From Candidatus Poribacteria bacterium (lineage in GTDB: Bacteria > Poribacteria > WGA-4E > WGA-3G): a stretch of 64,000 nucleotides of DNA. Below the pieces are notes generated by a model. That model made no database searches, had not been told where the DNA came from, and was given only the letters and a program-made list of their open reading frames with translations. Positions 29,657 through 39,831 of the stretch are shown here, piece after piece. How positions within the stretch are numbered: the first letter of the stretch is position 1; each line of letters begins with the position of its first letter. A program made the position numbers and the translations under genes. Location of the stretch: NCBI GenBank assembly GCA_022394775.1, contig JAGFCB010000038.1, positions 44,619 to 108,618 on the forward strand, in the 5' to 3' direction.

Positions 29657-30286
29657 ATGTTTGATAATGATACGAATCAAACTCAAGATCAGATCAATTT
29701 TGACCCACAGCGGACGTTCAACGCTGCCGATAGCGTCGTAAAGGAACCGCAAAAACCGTGGAGTCTCCCGACTTCGGAACGTGCTTTGCTCACTATTGTC
29801 GGGTTCTTCACATGTTTTTTCGCGTTTCGATCTGAAAAGGCTTTAGTGGAGTGGCAATTCGGATTGACGATCGCTTTAGCGGTAGTGTTCGCTATTGTCG
29901 TGCCTGCCTTGTTCAGAAAAAACAAACGTGTAACCAGTGAACTCAACGACCAAAACTTTTGCCCCTGTTTTACCTGTTCTATTGAATATATCTTTTTTTC
30001 TGGAGCAGGTCTCATCCTTGTATTGGTAGTTAACATCGTGGGAAGGACGACATACGGGTTGATAGCAGGTTTAGGCGGGATATTAATGTTTCTCGCCCCA
30101 GTTCTGTATTTGGAAAACGAGCGTGTAACCAGCCGGTTCAGCGAAGAAATCACCGAACCCCGTACTTTCAGGCATGCGTCCATTTTTCTTGGACTTGCTA
30201 TTATCGTAGGAAGCGGAGGTTGGTTCAGTGGAACGGCTATGCGCACATTCATAGAAATAGCAGTGCCAAAATTGACACTGCTATGA
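29657..30286 (+). CDS. Hypothetical membrane protein
   Basis: Several hydrophobic segments; long ORF starting 61 bp after dapA. Confidence 0.55.
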   Translation: MFDNDTNQTQDQINFDPQRTFNAADSVVKEPQKPWSLPTSERALLTIVGFFTCFFAFRSEKALVEWQFGLTIALAVVFAIVVPALFRKNKRVTSELNDQNFCPCFTCSIEYIFFSGAGLILVLVVNIVGRTTYGLIAGLGGILMFLAPVLYLENERVTSRFSEEITEPRTFRHASIFLGLAIIVGSGGWFSGTAMRTFIEIAVPKLTLL

Positions 30287-30296
30287 TAAACATCTC

Positions 30297-31625
30297 TTAC
30301 TTTGATTCGGCTGAAAATTCGTCCGGCACCAGTCGATGCACCGTGTCAATTACCAACTGCTCAACCCCCGGTGCAAACGGGGTTGGAGGACCGAAATAGA
30401 GCATAGCGCCGCCACCTTCATAGCCGCCTTCCGCTAACACCCGTTCCGACGGAATATAACACGGAAACGCGTTCGAGTATGCGCCCACCCATAACCGTTC
30501 CGAATCCAATTCACGCTTCAGACGGAGCGAATAATCGACGACCACCTCACTCGCGAGGAACACAATAGCGAGTTCATTCCCGAACCGCCACGCCTGTACC
30601 GGATAGGAAAGCTCGGCTTGTATCGATTGTCCTTTCTGCAAGCGTTCAAGGTGTTTTTGGGCATGGTAGCCAACGGATCCGCCCTCCGCTACGCGTGCTT
30701 CCCACTCTTCAAGCGTCGGCAATGTATCAAACGGTAGATTGACCCGTTCAAACGCGCCCGTGGGGACACTGGAAAGCGGTTTAGTATCACCATTAATCAG
30801 GCGTTGGACCTCTTGAGAGAGTGCTGCCCCGTGCGCCTTCGCATACGCGAGGCGTGTGCTAAAGACCTCCTCTTTGCCTTCCGGCATCGGCATCATCCGT
30901 GATTCAGGGTTTGCATCGGCACCGCATCCGATAGAGATGAGTGCCTTTACACCCGGAAGTGCGTTTTGGATCTCCTCCTGCGCGAATCCTGCCCAATCGC
31001 CACAGATATGATTGTCAGTACCCGCCAAGGTTGTGCAATGGCATGCGTAACTCGCCCAAACGGCGCGCAAATTCCCATCTACATCTCTGACCTGTAGGCA
31101 GGGCAGTGAGTGATCCACCGGTCCACCTTCAGTCCGTCGATTCTTCGCGAATCCGAGCTCACCGATACTCCATGTTAATCGTGCGGGTTCACGGTTTCTC
31201 AACGCCGCAAGTGCAACCTCTTCCATCCAATCCTTAAATTGTCGGGTGTATCGGTCTATGGTTTCTTGCTGGTCAGGCGGGATATCTGAACTGAACAGGA
31301 AAGGTGCGGCGTTTGTTAAGCAAGGTGCGCTATGTGTATGCGTAAAACACGCCGCAAAATGTGCGCGTGAAACGCCTGTTGTTTCTCTGATGCGGCGCGA
31401 CACTTCTTCGGTCAACTCATCCGGTAAGCCACAGTTTTCGACCGTCACGAGGACAACAGGTTCATCCGCATCACTGCCGATAGCAAGTGCCTTCGCCCAT
31501 ATCGGCTGGATGATTCCATCGGATTCCTCACGACGGCTGCCATAGCCGCTGAGTCGTATTGGGTAATCTGGGGTAATATCGACTTCTGCAACGCCAACTT
31601 GTATAATACCGCTATTATCTGCCAT
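30297..31625 (-). CDS. Neutral/alkaline non-lysosomal ceramidase-like protein
   Basis: VGVAEVDITPDYPIRLSGYGSR; HTHSAPCL; ISIGCGADANP. Confidence 0.8.
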   Translation of the reverse strand: MADNSGIIQVGVAEVDITPDYPIRLSGYGSRREESDGIIQPIWAKALAIGSDADEPVVLVTVENCGLPDELTEEVSRRIRETTGVSRAHFAACFTHTHSAPCLTNAAPFLFSSDIPPDQQETIDRYTRQFKDWMEEVALAALRNREPARLTWSIGELGFAKNRRTEGGPVDHSLPCLQVRDVDGNLRAVWASYACHCTTLAGTDNHICGDWAGFAQEEIQNALPGVKALISIGCGADANPESRMMPMPEGKEEVFSTRLAYAKAHGAALSQEVQRLINGDTKPLSSVPTGAFERVNLPFDTLPTLEEWEARVAEGGSVGYHAQKHLERLQKGQSIQAELSYPVQAWRFGNELAIVFLASEVVVDYSLRLKRELDSERLWVGAYSNAFPCYIPSERVLAEGGYEGGGAMLYFGPPTPFAPGVEQLVIDTVHRLVPDEFSAESK

Positions 31626-31643
31626 AGGAGTTTCTCCTTGCCT

Positions 31644-32801
31644 TTAGAATCGTAGGGTGAATGCGAATAGGTGCTTATTTACTGCGTAGGTGAAGTCTCT
31701 GAACTCCACACTGTATTCCAAATATGTAGTGCCGAGTCTGAATCCCGCACCGATTGAAAAATGCTGAGCCGCATTAACACGTCCCGTCCCGATTCGGAGC
31801 GCTGCTGCCTTCGGTACTGTTCCTGCCCACATTTTATGTAATTCACCACCGACAGCAAAATTTACCCCGGTATCTCCTATGTCCCGCCAGAGATCAGCTG
31901 CGACTGTAGCCCACTCCAAAGGTTCGTAGGCGATACCAACACCGAGTCGGAACGGGAAGGGTTCAACCAAATCAGCGCGTAGGAAATTTTCAATAAGTAC
32001 ACCAACCTGTAGGGGTGGATTCGAGTGCTGGTGCCCAAACTGTATCTCGTGCTGAAGTCCAATGTCTAACTCTAACCGATCAACTGTTCGTTCAAGGGTG
32101 GGCTGCCGTGCATGGTCCAAAACCCACTCTCTGTTGCCGTCCTGTGCTTCTTCAACGATGGCAGCAACCAACGCTTCAGGCACACCTATATCGACTTCAG
32201 CCTCGTGGCGTACCTCCAAATTTAAGGTAGAGATCGTTGTGCCTCTATTTACCGTCTGCCTTACCCATTTAAGGCGCGTCCCCGCTGCCAATTTTCCAAA
32301 CGCTCGACTCAATCCAATGACCCAATTCTGATTTTGGCGTAGGTTGTAATCCGTGATGAGATCCGTTTTGGCAGTAAACTGACGTAAGTTTCTATTGTAT
32401 TGCGCGCGAGTCTTTTCAAGTGTGAAATTCACAAAATTTGTTGAATGTGAAACATAGCCGAGACTCATTCCCCACCCACCAAATGCATGAGAATAGTAGA
32501 GTCCGGGTGAAGCATCAAGATTCGCCTCGGCAACAAATTTCTCGGTCCCGCCTTTCGGTAGTTCTGCCCAATAGAGATCCTCAAGGGCAATGCCGAGCGC
32601 AACATTGTGATGCGTAGTATGGAAAGTAGATGCGGGGTTCCCAAATATACCCGCGTCATCTGCAGACGTTGCGATCCGAGTGCCACCCATTCCCACAATA
32701 CGGAGCCGTTCGTTCGCAAGACTCAACGTTGGCACGGCTGCAATTAATATGCAAAATGCCAGAGAAATGATGAGATATGGGTATCGCATGCTATTGCGCA
32801 T
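31644..32801 (-). CDS. Outer-membrane beta-barrel protein (PorV/TraF-like)
   Basis: Signal peptide; GMGGTRIATSADDAGIFGNPAS, alternating beta pattern and terminal aromatic (FAFTLRF). Confidence 0.65.
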   Translation of the reverse strand: MRNSMRYPYLIISLAFCILIAAVPTLSLANERLRIVGMGGTRIATSADDAGIFGNPASTFHTTHHNVALGIALEDLYWAELPKGGTEKFVAEANLDASPGLYYSHAFGGWGMSLGYVSHSTNFVNFTLEKTRAQYNRNLRQFTAKTDLITDYNLRQNQNWVIGLSRAFGKLAAGTRLKWVRQTVNRGTTISTLNLEVRHEAEVDIGVPEALVAAIVEEAQDGNREWVLDHARQPTLERTVDRLELDIGLQHEIQFGHQHSNPPLQVGVLIENFLRADLVEPFPFRLGVGIAYEPLEWATVAADLWRDIGDTGVNFAVGGELHKMWAGTVPKAAALRIGTGRVNAAQHFSIGAGFRLGTTYLEYSVEFRDFTYAVNKHLFAFTLRF

Positions 32802-33714
32802 CTACACTCATCACCTCAGCAAAGATATCCTCTAACGAATGTTTCACTTCACGTAACTGACGGAGTTGGACGCCTGTGTCGTAGGCGAGTTGAAAAAAGA
32901 ATTTTGTGCCTGTTTCTCCTTGGCTTTCGGACGTAACGCGAAGGTGTTCATCAGGACGGACTTCGACGCGATAATTCTGGCGCTCTAAAGCGGTGATGTA
33001 GGCATCGCTGTCACCCACAATCCGTAAATCGAAGGCTCGCCCTTTATTCTCTTTCAGTGTCTCAATCCGCCCTTGAATGACAACGCTGCCGTGCGAGAGT
33101 GCGATAATCTCATGGCAGGCATACTCGACATCAGGAAGCAGGTGCGACGACAAAATCACATTGATGCTTTTGTCTACGGCGATGTCTTTAACGAGTTCAA
33201 GCATCTCCTCCCTACCGCCTGTATCCATGCCGTTTGTCGGTTCATCAAGGAGCAGTAGCTTCGGATCGTGGATCAACGCCTGCGCCAGTTTCACTCGCTG
33301 TTTCATTCCAGCGGAGTATCCGTCTATTGCTCGATAACGCTCCTCGTCCAATCCGACGTAATAGAGTACCTCGTGTGCGCGTTGCATAGCGTCTCGGCTC
33401 GGCATCCCACAGAGTTCCCCTGCATAAGCGACAAGTTGGACGGCGTTCATTCCGGGTATCAAACATTCATCTTCTGGCATGTACCCGACTTGTCGTCGGA
33501 TCTCCAACGGATCCCTCTGGACATTCAGCCCAAACACCGCAGCGGAGCCTTGGTTCGGTTGGATGAAGCCGAGGAGTGTCTTTAGTAAAGTGCTTTTCCC
33601 AGCACCGTTAGGTCCCAGCAAACCGACTGCCCCGCCTTGTACCTCCAACGAGAGGTTATCTAAGGCAACCGTCGTGCCAAAAAAGAGTGATACATTTTTG
33701 AGTTCTATTAGCAT
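32791..33714 (-). CDS. ABC transporter ATP-binding protein
   Basis: LLGPNGAGKSTLLKTLLGF, YSAGMKQRVKLAQALIHDPKLLLLDEPTNGMD. Confidence 0.92.
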   Translation of the reverse strand: MLIELKNVSLFFGTTVALDNLSLEVQGGAVGLLGPNGAGKSTLLKTLLGFIQPNQGSAAVFGLNVQRDPLEIRRQVGYMPEDECLIPGMNAVQLVAYAGELCGMPSRDAMQRAHEVLYYVGLDEERYRAIDGYSAGMKQRVKLAQALIHDPKLLLLDEPTNGMDTGGREEMLELVKDIAVDKSINVILSSHLLPDVEYACHEIIALSHGSVVIQGRIETLKENKGRAFDLRIVGDSDAYITALERQNYRVEVRPDEHLRVTSESQGETGTKFFFQLAYDTGVQLRQLREVKHSLEDIFAEVMSVDAQ

Positions 33715-33830
33715 TTTTTAATTATAGTACTTTATTTTCGTTTTTTCCGTTGTCAAGACCAAGGGTTGTTTATGGTGAAATCCATAATTAAGTGAATATA
33801 TGGATCGATGTGCGGAAACCTCACACACGT

Positions 33831-33849
33831 CACAAACTAACAGTTTGTG
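33831..33849. repeat. Small hairpin repeat, copy 1
   Basis: CACAAACT-AAC-AGTTTGTG followed by GTACAAAA; related copies at 43036 and 43348. Confidence 0.6.
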
Positions 33850-33956
33850 GTACAAAAGAGTGGACTCCGAAACTTGTTTACGCAAAAAGGAATGTCTACT
33901 TATCTGTTGGATTTACCATAATTTTCGGTTTTTTGTCTGAAAGAACCGCCTAAATC

Positions 33957-33977
33957 CCCCTTATCAGGGGACTTTAA
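33957..33977. repeat. 21-bp exact repeat containing a hairpin (CCCCT-TATC-AGGGG), copy 1
   Basis: CCCCTTATCAGGGGACTTTAA, identical to 54183-54203. Confidence 0.6.
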
Positions 33978-33993
33978 TCTGAATGACAGAAGT

Positions 33994-35079
33994 TTAATAG
34001 TTAAAAATACGTTTTACGCGTGTTCCAATCTGCGTCAGGATTTCATACGATATTGTGCCGGTGTGATGTGCCAGTTCATCAACTGTGATTGCCGCGTCTC
34101 CTTGCTTGCCGATTAGCACTACCTCATCACCGATGGACACATTATCTTTCGGTTGAAGTTCTATCACACTTACGTCCATGCAAATCCTTCCGATAATCGG
34201 GCGGCGCGTTCCATCAATTAACACCTCACCGACCCCAGAAAGTGCACGTGGATAGCCGTCGCCATAGCCTACTTGTAGCATTGCTATACGGGTCTGACGC
34301 GATGCCTTATATGTTAACCCGTAACTCACGCCTTCTGCTTCCGAAATAGAACCGACCCATCCGATCCGTGTCTTCCACGTAAGTGCTGGTTCCAACTCAA
34401 TAGGTTTTTCGGATGCGGGGTAAACCCCATAGAGACTCAAGCCCGAACGAACAGCGTCGAAATGAGCTCCTGGCACTGCGAGCACAGCTGCGCTGTTGGC
34501 TGCGTGGATTAGCTCACTACCGTTAGAGATCTTTTCAAGTACGGACGAAAATCGCTCAAGTTGAACAAAAACATAACGCTTATCCACTTCGTCTGCGGTC
34601 GCAAGATGCGTAAAGAATCCCGATACTTCAAGTCGATCCAACGTTTTAAGTCGGGTCAAAAACTGTGCTGCTTCCGTCCAGCGAACACCACTCCGATTCA
34701 TTCCAGTATTGATATTGATATGAACAGCGACAGTGCTGGCGGCGATCTTGTTTAGTTTGTTCGCGAATTCCCAATCCCCAATCGTCGGGGTCAACCTATA
34801 TTCAACGATGTGTGCTGCTTGTTCTGGGAAAGCACTAAAGAGGACAAGAATCGGTTCATGAATACCTGCCTGACGAAGTGATACCCCCTCCTCAATTGTC
34901 GCGACAGCGAACATATCAGCAACGGAACGCAACGCTTCTGTAACAGGCACTACACTGTGTCCATAAGCATCTGCTTTCACAACAGCGATTAGACGTTTTC
35001 CGGCATAGGCTTTTATTGCCTCAGCGTTTCGTCGGATTGCTCCGAGATCGATTTCTGCATACGTGCGGTCATAATTCAT
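33994..35079 (-). CDS. alr: Alanine racemase
   Basis: AEIDLGAIRRNAEAIKAYAGKRLIAVVKADAYGHS (PLP lysine), GMNRSGV, IGRICMDVSVIEL. Confidence 0.94.
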   Translation of the reverse strand: MNYDRTYAEIDLGAIRRNAEAIKAYAGKRLIAVVKADAYGHSVVPVTEALRSVADMFAVATIEEGVSLRQAGIHEPILVLFSAFPEQAAHIVEYRLTPTIGDWEFANKLNKIAASTVAVHININTGMNRSGVRWTEAAQFLTRLKTLDRLEVSGFFTHLATADEVDKRYVFVQLERFSSVLEKISNGSELIHAANSAAVLAVPGAHFDAVRSGLSLYGVYPASEKPIELEPALTWKTRIGWVGSISEAEGVSYGLTYKASRQTRIAMLQVGYGDGYPRALSGVGEVLIDGTRRPIIGRICMDVSVIELQPKDNVSIGDEVVLIGKQGDAAITVDELAHHTGTISYEILTQIGTRVKRIFNY

Positions 35080-35159
35080 GTTATCTTTACCTTGCTACGT
35101 CAATAGAAGAATTATACCACACACCCTGTAAATTTGCTATCTCTTTCGCAGATTGCCTC

Positions 35160-35945
35160 TCATATCTCCTGCTTTTGGGAGGTGGTAGTTCTACCTTGAA
35201 ACCGTAGAAATAACAGGATAAATACGATTGAGTTTGCCAGCAACATTGTTGAGATGGCGTTAATCTTCGGTGTGATCCCGAATTTCAATAGCGAATAGAT
35301 ATGGACGGACAACGTCGTATAACCAACGCCTGCTGTAAAGAAGGTAATAACAAAATCGTCTATGGAGAGCGTAAAAGCGAGCAGTGCACCTCCGATAATA
35401 CCGGGGGCAATGAGCGGAAACGTTATCCGCCAAAAAGTCTGCCATTCGTTGGCACCAAGATCGCGGGCTGCCTCCTCCAAAGTATTGTCATAGCCTTGTA
35501 ACCGTGCCCGCACGACTATAGTGACATACGCGATATTGAAGACACAATGTGCTATAATTACGGAGATTAAACCGACCGGAATGGCAGTTTGGACATAGAA
35601 GATTAATAACGCAATCGCTAATACGATGTCTGGAATGATAATCGGCAGATACAGGCACCGCATGAGTGCCGTGCGGAACCGGAACCGGTATCGTTCCATA
35701 GCAAGTGCAGTGGTCGTCCCGATACTGGTTGCAATAACTGTCGCGACACCCGCGACTATCAGGCTATTACGGCATGCACGCCATAATGCAGCGTCCTCAA
35801 AGAGTTTCGCGTACCAACTGAAGGTGAAGCCTTTCCAAACGGAGATCTGTTCCCCGCTGTTGAATGAAAACACCACAACGGCTAAGATCGGAACGTATAA
35901 AAAGAGATAAACCAACCCTATGTTGGCTTCAAGAACTCGCTTCAT
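35160..35945 (-). CDS. potC: Spermidine/putrescine-type ABC transporter permease
   Basis: FSFNSGEQISVWKGFTFSWYAKLFED; EEAARDLGANEWQTFWRITFPLIAPGIIGGALLAFTLSIDDFVITFF. Confidence 0.88.
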   Translation of the reverse strand: MKRVLEANIGLVYLFLYVPILAVVVFSFNSGEQISVWKGFTFSWYAKLFEDAALWRACRNSLIVAGVATVIATSIGTTTALAMERYRFRFRTALMRCLYLPIIIPDIVLAIALLIFYVQTAIPVGLISVIIAHCVFNIAYVTIVVRARLQGYDNTLEEAARDLGANEWQTFWRITFPLIAPGIIGGALLAFTLSIDDFVITFFTAGVGYTTLSVHIYSLLKFGITPKINAISTMLLANSIVFILLFLRFQGRTTTSQKQEI

Positions 35946-35971
35946 TTTTTATATTGCCCTAACGGGTGAGG

Positions 35972-36820
35972 TCAAGTCGCTTCAGACTCACTCTGTTGTA
36001 AAGCGCGGAAGTACAGCACCGTACCAACGAGCACTATCCCCATCAACATAAACGAGAGCGCTGAACCGAAGGGCCAATCTCGCGCTGTTTTAAATTGCCG
36101 TTCAATCACGTTACCGATATAACTCACTTTTCCGCCACCGAGCAGATCCGGCGTTAGAAACGCACCCACTGTTGGAATAAAAACCAACATTGATCCAGCG
36201 AGGATACCGGGCAGGCTCAGTGGCACCGTTACGTGCCAGAAAGCACGCCGTGGCGACGCGCCTAAGTCCTGTGCTGCCTCCAACAAGGACATATCCAATT
36301 GTTCCAGTGCTGCATACAATGGGAGTATCATAAACGGTAGGTAGCCATACACAAGTCCGATCTGCACTGCGAGCGGTGTATTTAGGAGTTCTAACGGTCC
36401 CCAGTTCGGGAACACAACGCCCAAGAGGTTGTTCAAAATTCCTTCTGTCCGTAAAATTAGTATCCACGCGTAGGTTCGGATGAGGAAATTCGTCCAGAAC
36501 GGAACAACGACGAGCAGTAATAAGATGTTTCGGTGTTTCGGTTTATAGCGTGCGAGATAGTAAGCGAATGGATAACCGAGGAAGAGGCAGGCTGCGGTAC
36601 AGACTAACGCCGTTGACACCGATCGCCACAGGATACCGAGATAGAGTCCATCGAACAGGCGTTCATAGTTTTCTAACGTGAAAATCCACCGCACGCCACC
36701 GTACGTCCCGCGCTCTATAAAACTATAGATAAACACCGACACCAGTGGCAGCAGAAAGAAACAGATAAGCCAAAAAACAACTGGAAAGAGGAGGATTAAG
36801 AGATGATAATTACGACGCAT
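35972..36820 (-). CDS. potB: Spermidine/putrescine-type ABC transporter permease
   Basis: LLEAAQDLGASPRRAFWHVTVPLSLPGILAGSMLVFIPTVGAFLTPDLLGG EAA loop; multiple TM segments. Confidence 0.88.
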   Translation of the reverse strand: MRRNYHLLILLFPVVFWLICFFLLPLVSVFIYSFIERGTYGGVRWIFTLENYERLFDGLYLGILWRSVSTALVCTAACLFLGYPFAYYLARYKPKHRNILLLLVVVPFWTNFLIRTYAWILILRTEGILNNLLGVVFPNWGPLELLNTPLAVQIGLVYGYLPFMILPLYAALEQLDMSLLEAAQDLGASPRRAFWHVTVPLSLPGILAGSMLVFIPTVGAFLTPDLLGGGKVSYIGNVIERQFKTARDWPFGSALSFMLMGIVLVGTVLYFRALQQSESEAT

Positions 36821-39806
36821 ATTCGCTCATGAACTCGCGGATAGTGTTCTGCATATTCCATGGGTCGGTAATTTCAAGGAACGTCCATTCGCCAAACTCG
36901 CCATAGTTGTTCACAGCTGGCACCCACATATTCTTGGCAGTATTTACCTTCTGAACTTTATCTTCGCGACCCATACCGGAAGTTTCGAGAATTAGGTTCA
37001 CGATATTATCGCCAGAGCTGCCTCTGGGTTTTTGGATGCGGGCAATGAAATCGGGAACATACTGCCGATTTGTTCCGTTGTGGTTGATATAGGGGATTGT
37101 GAAATCTAAATTGTGGTTCTTGACGTAGGCAATGACTTCGTCCATCTGCTCAAGTGCTTGTGCTGTCTTTTGTTCCCACGATTCCGTGTCCGCAACAACG
37201 TGAGAAATATGGCATTTATCTGGGCGCGTTTCCCATGTCGGCTGCGTCGTCTCAAACTCCACATCTTCGGTTGACCCAGTACGTTCTTTATCTCGGAAAA
37301 AAGGGAGAAATACCTTCGGGGCATTATCTTCTGTAGGATTACCGTTTTCATTGTGTTGCTCTGCTCTGAGTATTCCTTGATAAATCCGAAACGCTGCTTT
37401 TCTCCCAATCTCCCCAATCTGAAAACACTGTGGATACATATTGTCTTTGTAGGTGACACAATCTTTCATCCATTGACGCGTAATACGAAGCACTTGTGGA
37501 AACAACCACCACTTTGCCTCCTCGTCATTGTCCAGAAGATAATTGTTTATTACTGTTCTTGCAAGATAGTACGCTGTTTCTTGCTCACGAAACTTCCTCT
37601 TAAATGGCATATCTACTTTTTCAGTGCCTCCCGTTATCGCCTCAATTTCTATATGAGAGGGGATCTCGGCAGTGGAAAGTACATAACGGGAATCTTCAGT
37701 AAAAATTGCATCAAGTCTATTAGGAGATAACTGCCGACGATATCCAGCAACTATTGGGAATGTAATTTCGCATGCTGCCTTCCGTTCGGGCAAGGCTTTT
37801 ACTTCCGTAACAGGTAGCGGTGGAATTGTTCTTCCACTGCCTGTTGCGGGGATAAATGAGAAAGGAACACCATAGACTTCAGCATATTCCGGTGGAAATG
37901 TTTCTAATTCAATACTTTCTCCATTAACATCAACAGTTGTCTTTTCGACATCGTGACTGGAGCGACGCAAACCTCTGCCGACAACTTGCTCACACAGCAG
38001 CTGCGTACTAAATGCTCTCACCCCAAGGATATGTGTCACCCGCTTTGCATCCCACCCCTCACTCAACATTGATACCGAAACGACACATTTTATCTGCTCA
38101 CCGAGTTTGCCTTTCTTGCCAACCGTATTCATCGCTTCCCGTAACAGATCCGCGTCCGTAACTTTATCCGTATTCATCTCGCGTTTGAACTGTTCAATCT
38201 GTATGTGAGCAGCTTTTTTAAACGCGCCTTTCAGTGCTTCACCGGATTCCAGCTGATTACTATCAATCAGGAGTGTATTCAAGTGTTCACTCCATACCCC
38301 GTTGTCCTCATTGTTGAATATCGGGAGGTTACCTTTGACAACAACATTCTCTCCATCAGTGTCCTTTTTCTCCCAACCTGCAATCCAGTCGTAAACAAGC
38401 TTAGAATCCTTCGTATTACTGCAAACGACAATCATCACGGGAGGTGTCAATCCATGTGGATTCTTCTGCCATAGATCATAAGACTTTTCATAATTGCTGT
38501 AAAGACTTTGCAGTGCGGTTTCCAATTCTTGGGGCAGCTGAGGTTCGCCACCCGAAGTGATTCCGCGAAGTTTAGGACCCACTACATCCCAGAGACGACG
38601 ATAGATAGGGTCTTTTTGCATCGTATCGTCAGCCACAGGCACGCGAGGCACCTTCGCAATACCACATTCAATCGAATCAATTAATGCAAAATCGGAAACG
38701 ACCCAAGGAAACAACACGCCTTCGTTGAGTTTTTTTCCGCTCGGTGTGGTGGTTGAATATCCTTGACCACTCAGAAAAAACGGTGTCGCAGATAAATCGT
38801 AGACCTGTTTTACCCCGATTTTTGCTTTAACAGCTTCGATCCCGTTTATCCACAAGCGCGCTTCGTCTTTTTCTGACGCTGATCTTCCATTCCTTTTTGG
38901 CCGGTAACAGTGATGCGCTTCATCGTTTAGAACAATGATATTTTTCTTCCGACCAAGTCCTCGGCAAACGCGAGTTACCATCTCTTCCGGTGTTTCCCTA
39001 AAATTTTCAGCACCTGCGCCGAGTACTTGTTTACCTATTTTGCTCAATTCCTCTTTTGTGCGGCGTTGGAAGGCGTGATAATTGGTAATAACGATTTTTG
39101 CTTGACAGAGCGTATCATAGTCTGCGCGCGGCACCAGATTCATCTTCTTATAATCATTCTCCGGTTTCTCTGGATAAAGTACCTGAAGCCGGTCCCGAAT
39201 TGTCACACCTGGGGTCACAATCAGAAACGCATCGGTGAAACGGGGACTCTTCGGATTCGCGATTTTGTTCAACGTATGATACACAATCAGCATCGCCATA
39301 ACAACCGTCTTCCCGCTCCCCGTCGCCATCTTGAAAGCGATACGGAAGAGATCGGGATTTGCTTCCTCGTTTGCTTTCACAAGTTGACTATGAAACGAAT
39401 CGTTTCGCTGCTTGTTCTCATATTCATTGAGATAGATAGCAGTCTCTACAGCTTCACGTTGACAGAAATAGAGACGCGGTTCGTTCTCTGGATTGTTCCA
39501 ATGTTCAAGGAGCCGTCGCGTCGTTGGCGTTACACCCGGATAACTGCTATTCCGCCATGCTGCTACCCGTGTCCGAACATTGTTGATAAATGTATTCGCC
39601 TCTCGGAGATCGCGATCGGGAAGTTCAAATTGTAGTTGTGATTCTCCTGACTGCTTTTTCGGTTTCGGGAAAGGCATGAAGTATTCACTTCTGCGTCTAC
39701 CATTAGTGATTTCTTCAGTGATACCGCGGGCGTTGAATTTGAAGTGCCGTTTCGGTTCTTCAAACGGACTATTGATAACTGGATTTTCTATGTTAACTCT
39801 TGACAT
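36810..39806 (-). CDS. Type III restriction enzyme Res-like subunit (resembles the BPTD_3080-type family)
   Basis: FKMATGSGKTVVMAMLI (Walker A), LNDEAHHCYRPK, EQVVGRGLRRSS; C-terminal YVPDFIARIQ...NLILETSGMGREDK. Confidence 0.85.
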   Translation of the reverse strand: MSRVNIENPVINSPFEEPKRHFKFNARGITEEITNGRRRSEYFMPFPKPKKQSGESQLQFELPDRDLREANTFINNVRTRVAAWRNSSYPGVTPTTRRLLEHWNNPENEPRLYFCQREAVETAIYLNEYENKQRNDSFHSQLVKANEEANPDLFRIAFKMATGSGKTVVMAMLIVYHTLNKIANPKSPRFTDAFLIVTPGVTIRDRLQVLYPEKPENDYKKMNLVPRADYDTLCQAKIVITNYHAFQRRTKEELSKIGKQVLGAGAENFRETPEEMVTRVCRGLGRKKNIIVLNDEAHHCYRPKRNGRSASEKDEARLWINGIEAVKAKIGVKQVYDLSATPFFLSGQGYSTTTPSGKKLNEGVLFPWVVSDFALIDSIECGIAKVPRVPVADDTMQKDPIYRRLWDVVGPKLRGITSGGEPQLPQELETALQSLYSNYEKSYDLWQKNPHGLTPPVMIVVCSNTKDSKLVYDWIAGWEKKDTDGENVVVKGNLPIFNNEDNGVWSEHLNTLLIDSNQLESGEALKGAFKKAAHIQIEQFKREMNTDKVTDADLLREAMNTVGKKGKLGEQIKCVVSVSMLSEGWDAKRVTHILGVRAFSTQLLCEQVVGRGLRRSSHDVEKTTVDVNGESIELETFPPEYAEVYGVPFSFIPATGSGRTIPPLPVTEVKALPERKAACEITFPIVAGYRRQLSPNRLDAIFTEDSRYVLSTAEIPSHIEIEAITGGTEKVDMPFKRKFREQETAYYLARTVINNYLLDNDEEAKWWLFPQVLRITRQWMKDCVTYKDNMYPQCFQIGEIGRKAAFRIYQGILRAEQHNENGNPTEDNAPKVFLPFFRDKERTGSTEDVEFETTQPTWETRPDKCHISHVVADTESWEQKTAQALEQMDEVIAYVKNHNLDFTIPYINHNGTNRQYVPDFIARIQKPRGSSGDNIVNLILETSGMGREDKVQKVNTAKNMWVPAVNNYGEFGEWTFLEITDPWNMQNTIREFMSEYAS

Positions 39807-39831
39807 TTTTAGATACTTTCTTTTTTCATGG

